Shown piece by piece: positions 18,588-26,852 of a stretch of 64,000 nt of DNA. The DNA lies in assembly GCF_014217565.1 (NCBI RefSeq), contig NZ_CP043661.1, positions 1,054,001 to 1,118,000 on the forward strand, given 5' to 3'. The position numbers were made by a program, and so were the translations under genes. The DNA comes from Kribbella qitaiheensis (GTDB lineage: Bacteria; Actinomycetota; Actinomycetes; Propionibacteriales; Kribbellaceae). The notes below the pieces were generated by a model. The model was not told the DNA's origin. It saw nothing but the letters and a program-made list of their open reading frames with translations, and did no database searches. The first letter of the stretch is position 1; the number at the start of each line of letters is the position of its first letter.

Positions 18588-18785
18588 ATGAACCGCTCCG
18601 AAGAAGCTCGCGCAATCACCGAGGCCATCGAGCGACTCAGGAAGACGTTTCCTGGCCTTCCGCCGTCCATCGTCGAAGATGCCGTCGCCGACAGCGTCCC
18701 GGAGTTCGAGGGCAATCCGATCCGCGATTTCGTGCCGTTATTCGTCGAACGCACCGCCAGGCAGAAGCTACGTGCGCTGGTCTGA
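18588..18785 (+). CDS. Small three-helix-bundle dimerization-domain-like protein
   Basis: A 65-residue acidic helical protein (EAIERLRKTFPGLPPSIVEDAV, then VPLFVERTARQKL) that matches the small actinobacterial three-helix bundle dimerization domain family. Function is unknown. It ends two bases before the dehalogenase start, so the two are probably co-transcribed. The ATG at 18588 has GGAG only two bases upstream; a TTG at 18570 is an alternative start. Confidence 0.6.
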   Translation: MNRSEEARAITEAIERLRKTFPGLPPSIVEDAVADSVPEFEGNPIRDFVPLFVERTARQKLRALV

Positions 18786-18786
18786 G

Positions 18787-19641
18787 ATGCGGTTCGCGGA
18801 GGTCGACGGCCTGCGGATGGCCTACCGCGAGGTAGGCACCGGCCGGCCGATCGTGTTCCTCCACGGCAACCCGACCTCGTCGTACCTGTGGCGAAACATT
18901 CTCGAACCGGTCTCACACCATGGCCGATGTGTGGCGCCCGACCTGATCGGGATGGGCGCCTCCGACAAACTCCCCACCCCAGGTCCGGTCGGGTACCGGT
19001 TCGCCGACCATGCCGGCCGGCTCGACAAGTTCCTCGAGGCGGTCGGGATCCGCGACGACGTGGTCATCGTCGGCCACGACTGGGGCGGCGTACTGGGCGT
19101 CGACTGGGCCCGCCGCCACCCTGGCGCGGTCCGCGGGATCGCCTACCTGGAAACACTGATCGCTCCAGTGTCGTGGGACAGCGACAACGCACCCGACCCC
19201 GCGCTGTTCAAAGCCCTGCGCAGTTCTGCCGGTGAGCACCTGGTGCTGACCGACAACACGTTCGTCGAGAAAGTCCTCCCCGCGGGCACCATCCGGCAAC
19301 TGTCCGGCGAAGAGATGGACGCCTACCGAGCCCCGTACCTCGAACCAGGCGAGTCCCGGCGCCCCACCTTGACCTGGCCCCGCGAAATCCCCATCGACGG
19401 CGAACCCGCCGACGTCCACGAAACCGTCACCCACAACGCCGAATGGATGGCCTCCACCACCGTCCCGAAGCTCTTCATCAACGGCGACCCCGGCGCTCTG
19501 CTCACCGGCCCGCTCCGCCGTCAATGCCGCACCTGGCCCAATCAGCAAGAAGTCACCGTCCCCGGCCTCCACTTCCTCCCCGAAGACTCCCCCACCCAGA
19601 TCACCAAGGCCCTCACCACCTGGCTGACCAACCTCCCCTGA
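18787..19641 (+). CDS. Haloalkane dehalogenase-like alpha/beta hydrolase
   Basis: A 284-residue alpha/beta hydrolase. HGNPTSSYLWR near residue 21 supplies the halide-binding Asn and the oxyanion hole; GHDWGG carries the nucleophile Asp98 and the halide-binding Trp99; the catalytic His is His262 in PGLHFLPEDSP. The Asp nucleophile (not Ser) and the HGNP motif mark haloalkane dehalogenases, subfamily II. It should hydrolyse a carbon-halogen bond to alcohol plus halide. The natural substrate is unknown. Confidence 0.85.
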   Translation: MRFAEVDGLRMAYREVGTGRPIVFLHGNPTSSYLWRNILEPVSHHGRCVAPDLIGMGASDKLPTPGPVGYRFADHAGRLDKFLEAVGIRDDVVIVGHDWGGVLGVDWARRHPGAVRGIAYLETLIAPVSWDSDNAPDPALFKALRSSAGEHLVLTDNTFVEKVLPAGTIRQLSGEEMDAYRAPYLEPGESRRPTLTWPREIPIDGEPADVHETVTHNAEWMASTTVPKLFINGDPGALLTGPLRRQCRTWPNQQEVTVPGLHFLPEDSPTQITKALTTWLTNLP

Positions 19642-19876
19642 TCAGCGGGCCGAGCGGCGCTGGCTTGTTCGCTGTATGCCCCAAGCTCTAACCGCTGTAC
19701 CGCTACTGCTCAACCCGGAAGCACGCAGTACGGGGGAATTCATCTTGAGGCTCCTCACGAGACCGTGCGGCGTTGGGCGGCGCCACCTCAGAAGGTAATC
19801 CCTTGCATACTGTCTGCAATAGGTGCTGATGTTCGGATCGCTCGGCCGCGCCTGCCCGGTCTGATAGAAAACCCTT

Positions 19877-21205
19877 ATGAGACTCCGCCCTAGCTCTCTA
19901 CTTCCTGCCTTCCTGGCGGGCGCGCTCGCCCTCTCCTCCGCGCTGACCACCCTCCCGTCCGCGACCGCAGCGCCGGCGCCGGCCGCCCCGACACCGTCCG
20001 CCGCCTCGCCGTCGACCAGTTGCTTCGACCTGAGCGTCACTGGAACCGTCGAGGAGCAACGCCTCGACCGCGGTGTCGCCGGCGGCCCGTCCGTACCGGC
20101 CGAGATCCTGGCCAGGTCCGGCTTCGATCGTCAGGTCAGACTCTTCAGCCACCTGCTCTGCGCTATGCCGAACCGCGCCGCGGCGACGGCCCTTGTCCGC
20201 GTCCAGGGCCAACTGCTCTGGCGTACGGCGACGTACCGCGCCCAGCACCCGCAAACCGCACCGGCGCTGCCGTCGACGGACGACCGTGGCCTCTACTGGG
20301 CCCGCATCTCGATGGCACTCGCGCTACGCCAGTGGCAACCACACTTCGCCCTCGGTACTACGGACCGCGCGGAACTCATCCGCTCCTTCGAGTACTCCTC
20401 CCGCGGGATCACCAGCAGCCGGTTCTCCCCCGGCGTACGGAAGATCCTGCTGACCGGGTTCGACCCGTTCACGCTCGACGCCGACATCCGGATCGGGAAC
20501 CCGTCCGGCGCCAACGCGCTGACCCTGGACGGTCAGCGCTGGACGGTGAACGGCAAGACGTACGAGATCCAGACGGTGATGTTGCCGGTCAGGTACACGG
20601 ACTTCGACGAGAACATGGTCGAGAACGCGCTCGCCCCGCACTACCGGGGCGGTCCGCAGCACGCCGATCTGGTGATGACGGCCAGCCAGGGCCGGGTCGG
20701 CATCTTCGATCTGGAGGCGTTCAACGGGCGACGCCGCTCGGTCAGCTCGATCGGTGACAACAACAACCTGTGGGGCGGCGGCACCATCAACGCACCCGTC
20801 GTCTCACCGAGCATGCCCGCCGGACCCGAGTGGATCACCTCCAGTCTCCCGCTGGCGCGGATGTCCGGCGCGACCGTGCCGACGCAGTTCCGCACCCGGG
20901 TGAACACATCGGTGCTGGAGATCCCTGCCGGCGAGACGCTCCCGGTCCGGCGGCCGGACGGCCCGACCGCCGGTTCGATCGCGTCCGAGGGCACCGGCGG
21001 CGGCTACCTGTCCAACGAGGTCGCCTACCGCAACACGCTGCAGCGCGACCTGCTCGACCCGTCGATGCCGGCCGGCCACCTGCACGTGCCGGTGCTCCAG
21101 TTCGACCTAGCGAACAAGACTGCGATCACCGACCCGACGTACGAGACCAACCGCGACCAGATCGTCGCAGGCGCGCACTCGGTACTACGAGCCGCGCTCA
21201 GCTGA
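19877..21205 (+). CDS. Secreted pyroglutamyl-peptidase-like protein
   Basis: A 442-residue exported protein: signal peptide MRLRPSSLLPAFLAGALALS with an Ala-rich cleavage region ending near residue 35, then a unique N-terminal part. From about residue 193 the C15 fold begins (KILLTGFDPF, NPSGANAL). The region that should hold the catalytic cysteine reads GGGYLSNEVAYR, with Ser379 in place of Cys, while the histidine motif is kept (AGHLHVP, His401/His403). It may use serine, or be inactive. Normal C15 enzymes remove N-terminal pyroglutamate and are about 215 residues and cytosolic, so length and export set this apart. Confidence 0.7.
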   Translation: MRLRPSSLLPAFLAGALALSSALTTLPSATAAPAPAAPTPSAASPSTSCFDLSVTGTVEEQRLDRGVAGGPSVPAEILARSGFDRQVRLFSHLLCAMPNRAAATALVRVQGQLLWRTATYRAQHPQTAPALPSTDDRGLYWARISMALALRQWQPHFALGTTDRAELIRSFEYSSRGITSSRFSPGVRKILLTGFDPFTLDADIRIGNPSGANALTLDGQRWTVNGKTYEIQTVMLPVRYTDFDENMVENALAPHYRGGPQHADLVMTASQGRVGIFDLEAFNGRRRSVSSIGDNNNLWGGGTINAPVVSPSMPAGPEWITSSLPLARMSGATVPTQFRTRVNTSVLEIPAGETLPVRRPDGPTAGSIASEGTGGGYLSNEVAYRNTLQRDLLDPSMPAGHLHVPVLQFDLANKTAITDPTYETNRDQIVAGAHSVLRAALS

Positions 21206-21211
21206 GCTAGC

Positions 21212-21239
21212 TGGGGTGCACGTTCTCGCGTGCACCCCA
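21212..21239. terminator. Bidirectional hairpin terminator
   Basis: TGGGGTGCACG (21212-21222) and CGTGCACCCCA (21229-21239) form a perfect 11-bp stem with a six-base loop, placed exactly between two convergent genes with 7 and 5 bases to their stops. Confidence 0.7.
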
Positions 21240-21244
21240 AGGCT

Positions 21245-21712
21245 TCACTTCCCGGCGAACCCGTCCCGCGCGGCGTCGAACGTGTCCATGCCGACCTCGC
21301 GCAGGTGCGTCGCGAGCACCCAGCGGATCCCGAACGGGTCGAGCACCGTCGACTGCCGCGATCCGTGGAACATGTCGACCGGCGGCTTCTCGACCTTCGC
21401 GCCGGCCTTCTCCGCCGCGGCCGTCGTCGCGTCCACATCCGGCACGTACAGATTCATCCCGTACGTCGGCGGCTGGTCGGCCGGCGGCGAATGCACACCC
21501 TGCTCCGGGTAGGCGTCGGAGATCATGAAGACGGCTCCGTCGACCTCGAGCTCGGCGTGCCCGATCCGGCCGTCCGCGCCGATGAACGGATCCCAGACCA
21601 GCTTCGCGCCGAGCACCTCGCCGTACCACTCGATCGCCTTCGCGGCGTCGCGGCAGCACAGATACGGCGTCAGAACGCGTCCGATCGGTGGCACATAGGA
21701 CTTCTCGGTCAT
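21245..21712 (-). CDS. VOC-family (glyoxalase/PhnB-like) protein
   Basis: A 155-residue vicinal-oxygen-chelate fold protein: TPYLCCRDAAKAIEWYGEVLGA (about 14-35), a paired half from GMNLYVPDVDATTAAAEKAGA, and the end DPFGIRWVLATHL. The length and DPFG-W pattern match PhnB-like proteins of unknown substrate. Start ATG at 21712 is preceded by a purine-rich stretch. Divergent from the surface-protein gene. Confidence 0.82.
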   Translation of the reverse strand: MTEKSYVPPIGRVLTPYLCCRDAAKAIEWYGEVLGAKLVWDPFIGADGRIGHAELEVDGAVFMISDAYPEQGVHSPPADQPPTYGMNLYVPDVDATTAAAEKAGAKVEKPPVDMFHGSRQSTVLDPFGIRWVLATHLREVGMDTFDAARDGFAGK

Positions 21713-21837
21713 GGTCACTCCCCCACACTTCACTAGGCGTGAGGACATCTTGCACCCCAGCAGGGACACCAGACTGCTCGGCGCCGATAACTTTACTTCC
21801 CCTCGGCGCATCAAGTAGGTGTCCTAAGGGGGGCACC

Positions 21838-22566
21838 GTGAAGACTCTTCACACCATCCGTTCTGTCCTTGTCTGCCTACCAATCTCCGCAACGCTCGCG
21901 ACGGGTCTGCTGGTCGCGGGGAGTACGTTCGCGTCAGCCCAGACGCTCAAGCCGCCGTACTACGGCGAGGCACGGGCCAACTGCTCTGCGAACCCTGAGA
22001 TCGGCGTCGGAGTCACGGCCAAGCTGCATAACCCCAATGCGATCACCGATTCGTACATGGTCGGGGCCCATGCAGGCAATATCTACGTCAACTACGTCGT
22101 GACCGTGCCAGGGCACGGCGTCGAGCCCGTTGACTTCGCCGGTCTCGTGAACAACAACACCTACGACCTCCAGGCCCAGAACGCCGCCGGGGACGTCGTC
22201 GCCAGGGCCCGGGTACGCGTGTATTGCGCGGTCACCTCGCCGACCCCGACACCAACAGCAACACCTACCCACACGCCAACGGCGACACCTACTGGCAGCC
22301 CAACCGTGACGCCGACCGATACGCCATCGGGGACACCGACCGGGTCGCCGACGACCAGTACGCCGTCCGCGTCGACCCCCGCGCCCTCGACTCCCGTGGC
22401 CGTGCCGACCGCGGTGGATGCCGGACTTCCTGGCACTGTCTCGCAGGACTCCGACCACGACCGAACGATGGTCGTCGCCGCCCTGCTGGTGGGCGGCGGC
22501 ATCACGTTCGGCCTCGGCCTGCTCCTGCTCGTACTCCGGCGTCGCCTCGGACAGCACCAGCGCTGA
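21838..22566 (+). CDS. Sortase-anchored surface protein candidate (LPGTV)
   Basis: A 242-residue exported protein. The signal peptide ends near ASAQTLK; a compact beta-rich domain follows (about 38-125), then a Thr/Pro/Ser stalk (about 130-190). The C-terminus has LPGTV at 197-201, a hydrophobic helix (about 211-233) and the basic tail RRRLGQHQR. This is the layout of an LPXTG cell-wall sorting signal with V as the last residue. GGGGGG at 21829-21834 serves the GTG start. The class F sortase gene begins 17 bp later and is the probable processing enzyme. The function of the head domain is unknown. Confidence 0.75.
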   Translation: MKTLHTIRSVLVCLPISATLATGLLVAGSTFASAQTLKPPYYGEARANCSANPEIGVGVTAKLHNPNAITDSYMVGAHAGNIYVNYVVTVPGHGVEPVDFAGLVNNNTYDLQAQNAAGDVVARARVRVYCAVTSPTPTPTATPTHTPTATPTGSPTVTPTDTPSGTPTGSPTTSTPSASTPAPSTPVAVPTAVDAGLPGTVSQDSDHDRTMVVAALLVGGGITFGLGLLLLVLRRRLGQHQR

Positions 22567-22583
22567 CAGGAACCACGCCTCGC

Positions 22584-23312
22584 ATGGTCGGCAACCGACC
22601 TCTACGACGCGGCCAGCCGGCTCCATCACCTCGGGGCCGGCTGGCCGTCGCTGCGTGCGTCCTACTCACGTTGCTGGGCGGCTGGGTCGTCTTCACCCGG
22701 CCGCCCGGACACGAGGGCGCCATGCAGCCCGAGACCAACGCGCCGGCCAACCAGCTGACGCCAGCACCGCAAACGCCGACGATCGGCCCGGTCAACCCCA
22801 CAACGAGCTCCGGCGTACAGCGAGGCGATCAGGGTCCAGACGAGCGCGCCTCTCCCGCCGCCCGATCCGGGAACGCCGGCCCGGACGGCCCGAAGCTGCT
22901 ATTGCTTCCACAGATCGCGGTATCGGCGCGGGTGATACCGATAGCCGCCGAAGACGGCATCCTCACGCCGCCGTCGAACCCACGCGTCGTGGGCTGGTGG
23001 TCAGCAGGCGCTCGCCCCGGGGCCGACATCGGCTCGGCCGTCCTGACCGCGCACACCGTCCACACCGGCGGAGGAGCCTTCGACGACCTCGGCAAACTCC
23101 GAATGGACGCAACCGTAACCGTCCTGACCAGCACAGCCCGGATCAACTACCGGGTCACATCGGTGACCCACTACCCCAAACAATCACTCGCAAAGCACGC
23201 CACGGAACTCTTCGACCAGACCACCCCCGGCCGGCTCGTACTGGTCACCTGCGAAGACTGGAACGGCAAGGACTACCTGAGCAACACCGTCGTCATCGCC
23301 GAACCCCGCTGA
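22584..23312 (+). CDS. Class F sortase
   Basis: A 242-residue transpeptidase that anchors proteins to the cell wall. A membrane anchor lies at about 20-38 (LAVAACVLLTLLGGWVVF), then a flexible linker, then the sortase barrel. The catalytic residues are His157 in LTAHTVH, Cys223 in LVTCEDW and an Arg (near 95 or at the C-terminus). TLTC is replaced by VTC, as in class E/F enzymes of actinobacteria. It probably forms a two-gene operon with the upstream LPGTV protein. It is convergent with the HAD gene, with five bases between stops. Confidence 0.85.
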   Translation: MVGNRPLRRGQPAPSPRGRLAVAACVLLTLLGGWVVFTRPPGHEGAMQPETNAPANQLTPAPQTPTIGPVNPTTSSGVQRGDQGPDERASPAARSGNAGPDGPKLLLLPQIAVSARVIPIAAEDGILTPPSNPRVVGWWSAGARPGADIGSAVLTAHTVHTGGGAFDDLGKLRMDATVTVLTSTARINYRVTSVTHYPKQSLAKHATELFDQTTPGRLVLVTCEDWNGKDYLSNTVVIAEPR

Positions 23313-23317
23313 ATCCT

Positions 23318-23980
23318 TCAGCCGGCCAAAATGACCTCGAACGCTGACAGCACCGACTGAAAGTGATGCGTAGGAACCCGATCAGCCGTCGCCGCCTCGG
23401 GATGATGATCACCGACCCGGATCGTCCTCAACCCGGCCGCGATCCCACCCGCGATGTCGTACGCCGGATGGTCCCCCACCATCCACCCGCCTTCCAGCGT
23501 CGCGCCCACCCGATCCGCCGCGATCTTGAAGATCACCGGATCCGGCTTCCGCACACCGACAGCCTCCGAGATACAGCCGAAGTCCACCACGGCCCCGATC
23601 CCCGTGTGCTCCAACTTGATCCCCTGCTGGACGATCCCCCCATTGGTCACCACGACCACCCGCCACCCCGCAGTACGAAGCGCTCTCAACCCATCCAGCA
23701 CCTCAGGCTCGGCCCAGGTGAACAACGGATGCTCCCGATCGTAGGCCGCCTCAAGCGCCTCAACCGACGCCCTCAACCCGAACTGTTCCTTGGCCCCGCC
23801 GAACAAGTCGGCCCGTGGCCGGAACCCGCCCTCATCCCGATCCAGCAACCAAGACACCGCATCCGCCCCGAGCCCGACGCTCTGGGCCCACCACTCCGCC
23901 CAGGTCGCGAACGCCGCGTCCCGATCGATGAGGGTGTTGTCCAGATCAAAACAGGCGATCCGGGGCAGATCGGGTGTCAT
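23318..23980 (-). CDS. HAD-superfamily hydrolase
   Basis: A 220-residue phosphatase-type HAD protein. Motif I is CFDLDNTLID (Asp11 nucleophile, Asp13), motif II VVVTNG, motif III the lysine of RKPDP, and motif IV GDHPAYDIAGG. The helical cap lies between motifs I and II. The substrate is unknown. Its start overlaps the stop of parE by four bases, so it is probably translated from the parE message. Confidence 0.88.
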   Translation of the reverse strand: MTPDLPRIACFDLDNTLIDRDAAFATWAEWWAQSVGLGADAVSWLLDRDEGGFRPRADLFGGAKEQFGLRASVEALEAAYDREHPLFTWAEPEVLDGLRALRTAGWRVVVVTNGGIVQQGIKLEHTGIGAVVDFGCISEAVGVRKPDPVIFKIAADRVGATLEGGWMVGDHPAYDIAGGIAAGLRTIRVGDHHPEAATADRVPTHHFQSVLSAFEVILAG

Positions 23981-26061
23981 GCGTCGATGCGGGCTTCGTC
24001 CAGTTCGTAGGCGCCTTGGACGATGAACTCCTTGCGGGGGGCCACGTCGTTGCCCATCAGGAGGTCGAAGACTCCTGCCGCCGCTTCGCCGTCGTCGACG
24101 GTCATCCGGCGCAGGGTGCGATGGCGGGGGTCGACGGTGGTTTCCGCGAGCTGGTCCGCGTCCATCTCACCGAGACCCTTGTAGCGCTGCGGGGGCTCTT
24201 TCCACTTGACGCCCTTCTTCATCAGCTCGGCCGACTTCCGCTGATACTCCGCGTCGCTGTAGGTGTAGATGTACTTGTCCTGACCCTTCTTCGGGTTGGT
24301 CAGCTCGAAGCGGTGCAGCGGCGGTACGGCGGTGTAGACGCGACCGGCGTCGACCAGGGGCCGCATGTACCGGAAGAACAGCGTCGCCAGCAGGCAACGG
24401 ATGTGGGCGCCGTCGGAGTCGGCGTCGGCCATGAAGATTATCTTGCCGTAGCGCGCCTGCGCGAGGTCGAAGCTGCGGCCCGAGCCGGCGCCGACCACCT
24501 GGATGATCGAGGCGCACTCGGCGTTCTTCAGCATGTCGGCGACCGACGCCTTCTGCACGTTCAGGATCTTGCCCCGGATCGGCAGCAGCGCCTGGAACTC
24601 CGAGCTCCGGGCCAGCTTCGCCGTCCCGAGAGCCGAATCACCCTCGACGATGAACAGCTCGGACCGGTCCACGTCGTTGCTGCGGCAGTCGGCCAGCTTG
24701 GCCGGCAACGCCGACGACTCCAGCGCCGTCTTCCGCCGCTGCAGCTCACGGTGCTGCCGGGCGGCGACCCGCGTCCGCGACGCCGCCACCACCTTCTCCA
24801 GCACTGCACGCGCTTGGGCCTTCGCGACGCCCTTGGTGGAGGTCAGGAACGCCTCCAGCTCGGTCTGGACCACCTTCGAGACGATCCGCGAAGCGGCCGG
24901 AGTACCGAGTACTTCCTTGGTCTGGCCGTCGAACTGCGGCTCGGAGAGCCGGACGGTGACCACCGACGTCATACCTTCCAGCACGTCGTCCTTGATCAGC
25001 TCCTCGCCGCTCTTCAGCAGCCGGGTGCCGTTCATCGCACTGGTGAACACCTTCGGCAGCGCCCGCTCGAAGCCGGCCACGTGGGTGCCGCCCTTCGGCG
25101 TCGCCACGATGTTCACGAACGACCGGAGCTCGGTCTCGTAGCCGTCGCCCCAGCGGATCGCGATGTCGACCTCGAGATCGCGCTCGACGTCGGTCGGCGT
25201 CATGTGGCCGGCGTCGTCCAGCATCGGCACGGTCTCGGTGAAGTGCCCGGTCCCGGTCAGCCGGACCACGTCGGTGACCTTCTGGTCGGTCGCCAGGAAC
25301 TCGCAGAACTCGCTGATCCCGCCGTCGTGCTTGAACGACTCCTCGGTCGCCTCCTCGCCGCGCTCGTCGCGGACAACGAGCTCGAGGCCCGGCACCAGGA
25401 ACGAGGTCTGGCGGGCCCGGGTGGCCAGCTCGTCGTAGTTGAAGGCCGCGTCCCGGGTGAAGATCTGCCGATCCGCCCAGTACCGGATCCGGGTGCCGGT
25501 CATCCCCTTCTTCGCCCGGCCGGCCTTGCGCAGGCCGACCGCGGGGGTGAAGTCCGCCGAAGCGCCCTCACCGTCGAACTCACCGGCCACACCGCGCCGG
25601 AAGGAGGTCGTCCAGATCGAGCCGCCACGATCGACCTCGACGTCGAGCCGCGCGGACAGCGCGTTCACGACGGAGGCGCCGACACCGTGCAGGCCACCGG
25701 AGGCGTTGTACGAACCGCCGCCGAACTTGCCGCCGGCGTGCAGTTTGGTGAAGACCACCTCGACACCGCTGAGCTTGGTCTTCGGCTCGATGTCGACCGG
25801 GATACCGCGAGCGCGGTCACGGACCTCGACCGAACCGTCCTTGTGCAGGATGACGTCGATCCGATCGCCGTGACCGGCCAGCGCCTCGTCCACGGCGTTG
25901 TCGATGATCTCCCACAGGCAATGCATCAGACCGCGGCTGTCGGTCGAGCCGATGTACATACCCGGCCGCTTGCGCACCGCCTCCAGGCCCTCGAGGACCA
26001 GCAGGTTGCGGGCGTTGTACGTCGGGTCGAGCTCGGCACTGCGAGGCGTCGGGGCGGCCAC
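23977..26061 (-). CDS. parE: DNA topoisomerase IV subunit B (ParE)
   Basis: The 694-residue ATPase subunit that pairs with ParC (11826-14277). ATP-binding motifs: EIIDNAVDEAL (about 50-60) and GGLHGVGASVVNALS (about 125-139). The TOPRIM domain contains the Glu of VEGDSALGTAK, PIRGKILNVQKA and the metal site MADADSDGAHIR. The length and the QKA/YKGLGEMDADQL end separate it from nothing else in the window; its closest expected relatives are streptomycete ParE-like subunits. GyrB is the alternative, but gyrB normally adjoins gyrA near the origin. Confidence 0.87.
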   Translation of the reverse strand: MAAPTPRSAELDPTYNARNLLVLEGLEAVRKRPGMYIGSTDSRGLMHCLWEIIDNAVDEALAGHGDRIDVILHKDGSVEVRDRARGIPVDIEPKTKLSGVEVVFTKLHAGGKFGGGSYNASGGLHGVGASVVNALSARLDVEVDRGGSIWTTSFRRGVAGEFDGEGASADFTPAVGLRKAGRAKKGMTGTRIRYWADRQIFTRDAAFNYDELATRARQTSFLVPGLELVVRDERGEEATEESFKHDGGISEFCEFLATDQKVTDVVRLTGTGHFTETVPMLDDAGHMTPTDVERDLEVDIAIRWGDGYETELRSFVNIVATPKGGTHVAGFERALPKVFTSAMNGTRLLKSGEELIKDDVLEGMTSVVTVRLSEPQFDGQTKEVLGTPAASRIVSKVVQTELEAFLTSTKGVAKAQARAVLEKVVAASRTRVAARQHRELQRRKTALESSALPAKLADCRSNDVDRSELFIVEGDSALGTAKLARSSEFQALLPIRGKILNVQKASVADMLKNAECASIIQVVGAGSGRSFDLAQARYGKIIFMADADSDGAHIRCLLATLFFRYMRPLVDAGRVYTAVPPLHRFELTNPKKGQDKYIYTYSDAEYQRKSAELMKKGVKWKEPPQRYKGLGEMDADQLAETTVDPRHRTLRRMTVDDGEAAAGVFDLLMGNDVAPRKEFIVQGAYELDEARIDA

Positions 26062-26516
26062 TTGGCTCCTTCACTGGTTCACCAACAGACAAACGTGCTC
26101 CGGCCCTGGCCTTCGCACCCTCACAGCCTACGCAGCCGCTCCCCCAATTTCTGGCAGGCCCAGCCGGTGGCGCCGGTATAACCAGGTGCTGAGCTGGGTA
26201 CCGAAGAAAAACTAGGGACGGCACCCCAGAAAGGTGTTTCGGCAGGTATCGATCCGGACTCGATCGAGAGTGCTTTACGACACTCCGCAGATCAGCGCAG
26301 GGTGTCCAGGTCATCGCTCACAGTGAGAGTAGACACGCCCGACACTCGCCAGAGACAGCAATTCACCCGTATCCGAAACGATTGCCCGTCAATATGCGTC
26401 ATAAGGGAACAGGTGGTTCGTCTCACATTCGGACACGCTGCACCAACCGGGAAGCGATCCGCATGTCAGGATGTTGCTATCTGGTGAGAACGGAACTAGA
26501 TGAGATGAGGCCTCAA
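26062..26516. other. Promoter region between parE and the DUF7455 gene
   Basis: A 455-bp divergent gap that is more A+T-rich than its surroundings (about 26200-26480). It must hold the promoters of both genes, but no element could be assigned with confidence. No tRNA or small gene was recognised. Confidence 0.4.
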
Positions 26517-26753
26517 GTGACTACAGCACTCGCCCCGAGCTCGACCCTGTCGGCTGCGGACCGTTGTGACCGCTGCGGCGCGCAGGCCTACGTTCGTGTG
26601 ACCCTGACCAGCGGTGGGGAGCTTCTGTTCTGCGCCCACCACGGCCGCGAGCACTCGGACAAGCTGCGCAACATCGCGATCACCATCCACGACGAGACGG
26701 GACGGCTCGACGCAGAGCCGGCGACCGTCTCCTCAACGGAGGACGAGCGGTAA
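26517..26753 (+). CDS. DUF7455 family zinc-ribbon-like protein
   Basis: A 78-residue protein: LSAADRCDRCGAQAYVRVTL (about 11-30) and LLFCAHHGREH supply CxxC and CxHH ligands for a small zinc site. This pattern is that of the actinobacterial DUF7455 family, often found close to the parE and hrdB genes. Function unknown. The GTG at 26517 is chosen because the family starts MTTALAP-like here and GAGG lies eight bases upstream; an in-frame ATG at 26502 would add five residues. Confidence 0.8.
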   Translation: MTTALAPSSTLSAADRCDRCGAQAYVRVTLTSGGELLFCAHHGREHSDKLRNIAITIHDETGRLDAEPATVSSTEDER

Positions 26754-26797
26754 CCGGCCTCATTGGCGCCTAGGGCGCTTTCCCGCTGATTTCATCG

Positions 26798-26827
26798 ATG
26801 GTGGTCACCCCAAGGGGTGGCCACCAT
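26798..26827. terminator. Bidirectional hairpin terminator
   Basis: ATGGTGGTCACCCC and GGGGTGGCCACCAT pair over 14 bp (one G-U) across a two-base loop, between two convergent genes. Confidence 0.7.
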
Positions 26828-26852
26828 CCGTCATGTCTGCCGCCCTGAGGGC

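Noticed and set aside
23974..26181. A long open frame on the plus strand opposite parE
   Set aside because: It is the high-GC shadow of parE: the minus strand shows full topoisomerase motifs and the plus frame has none.
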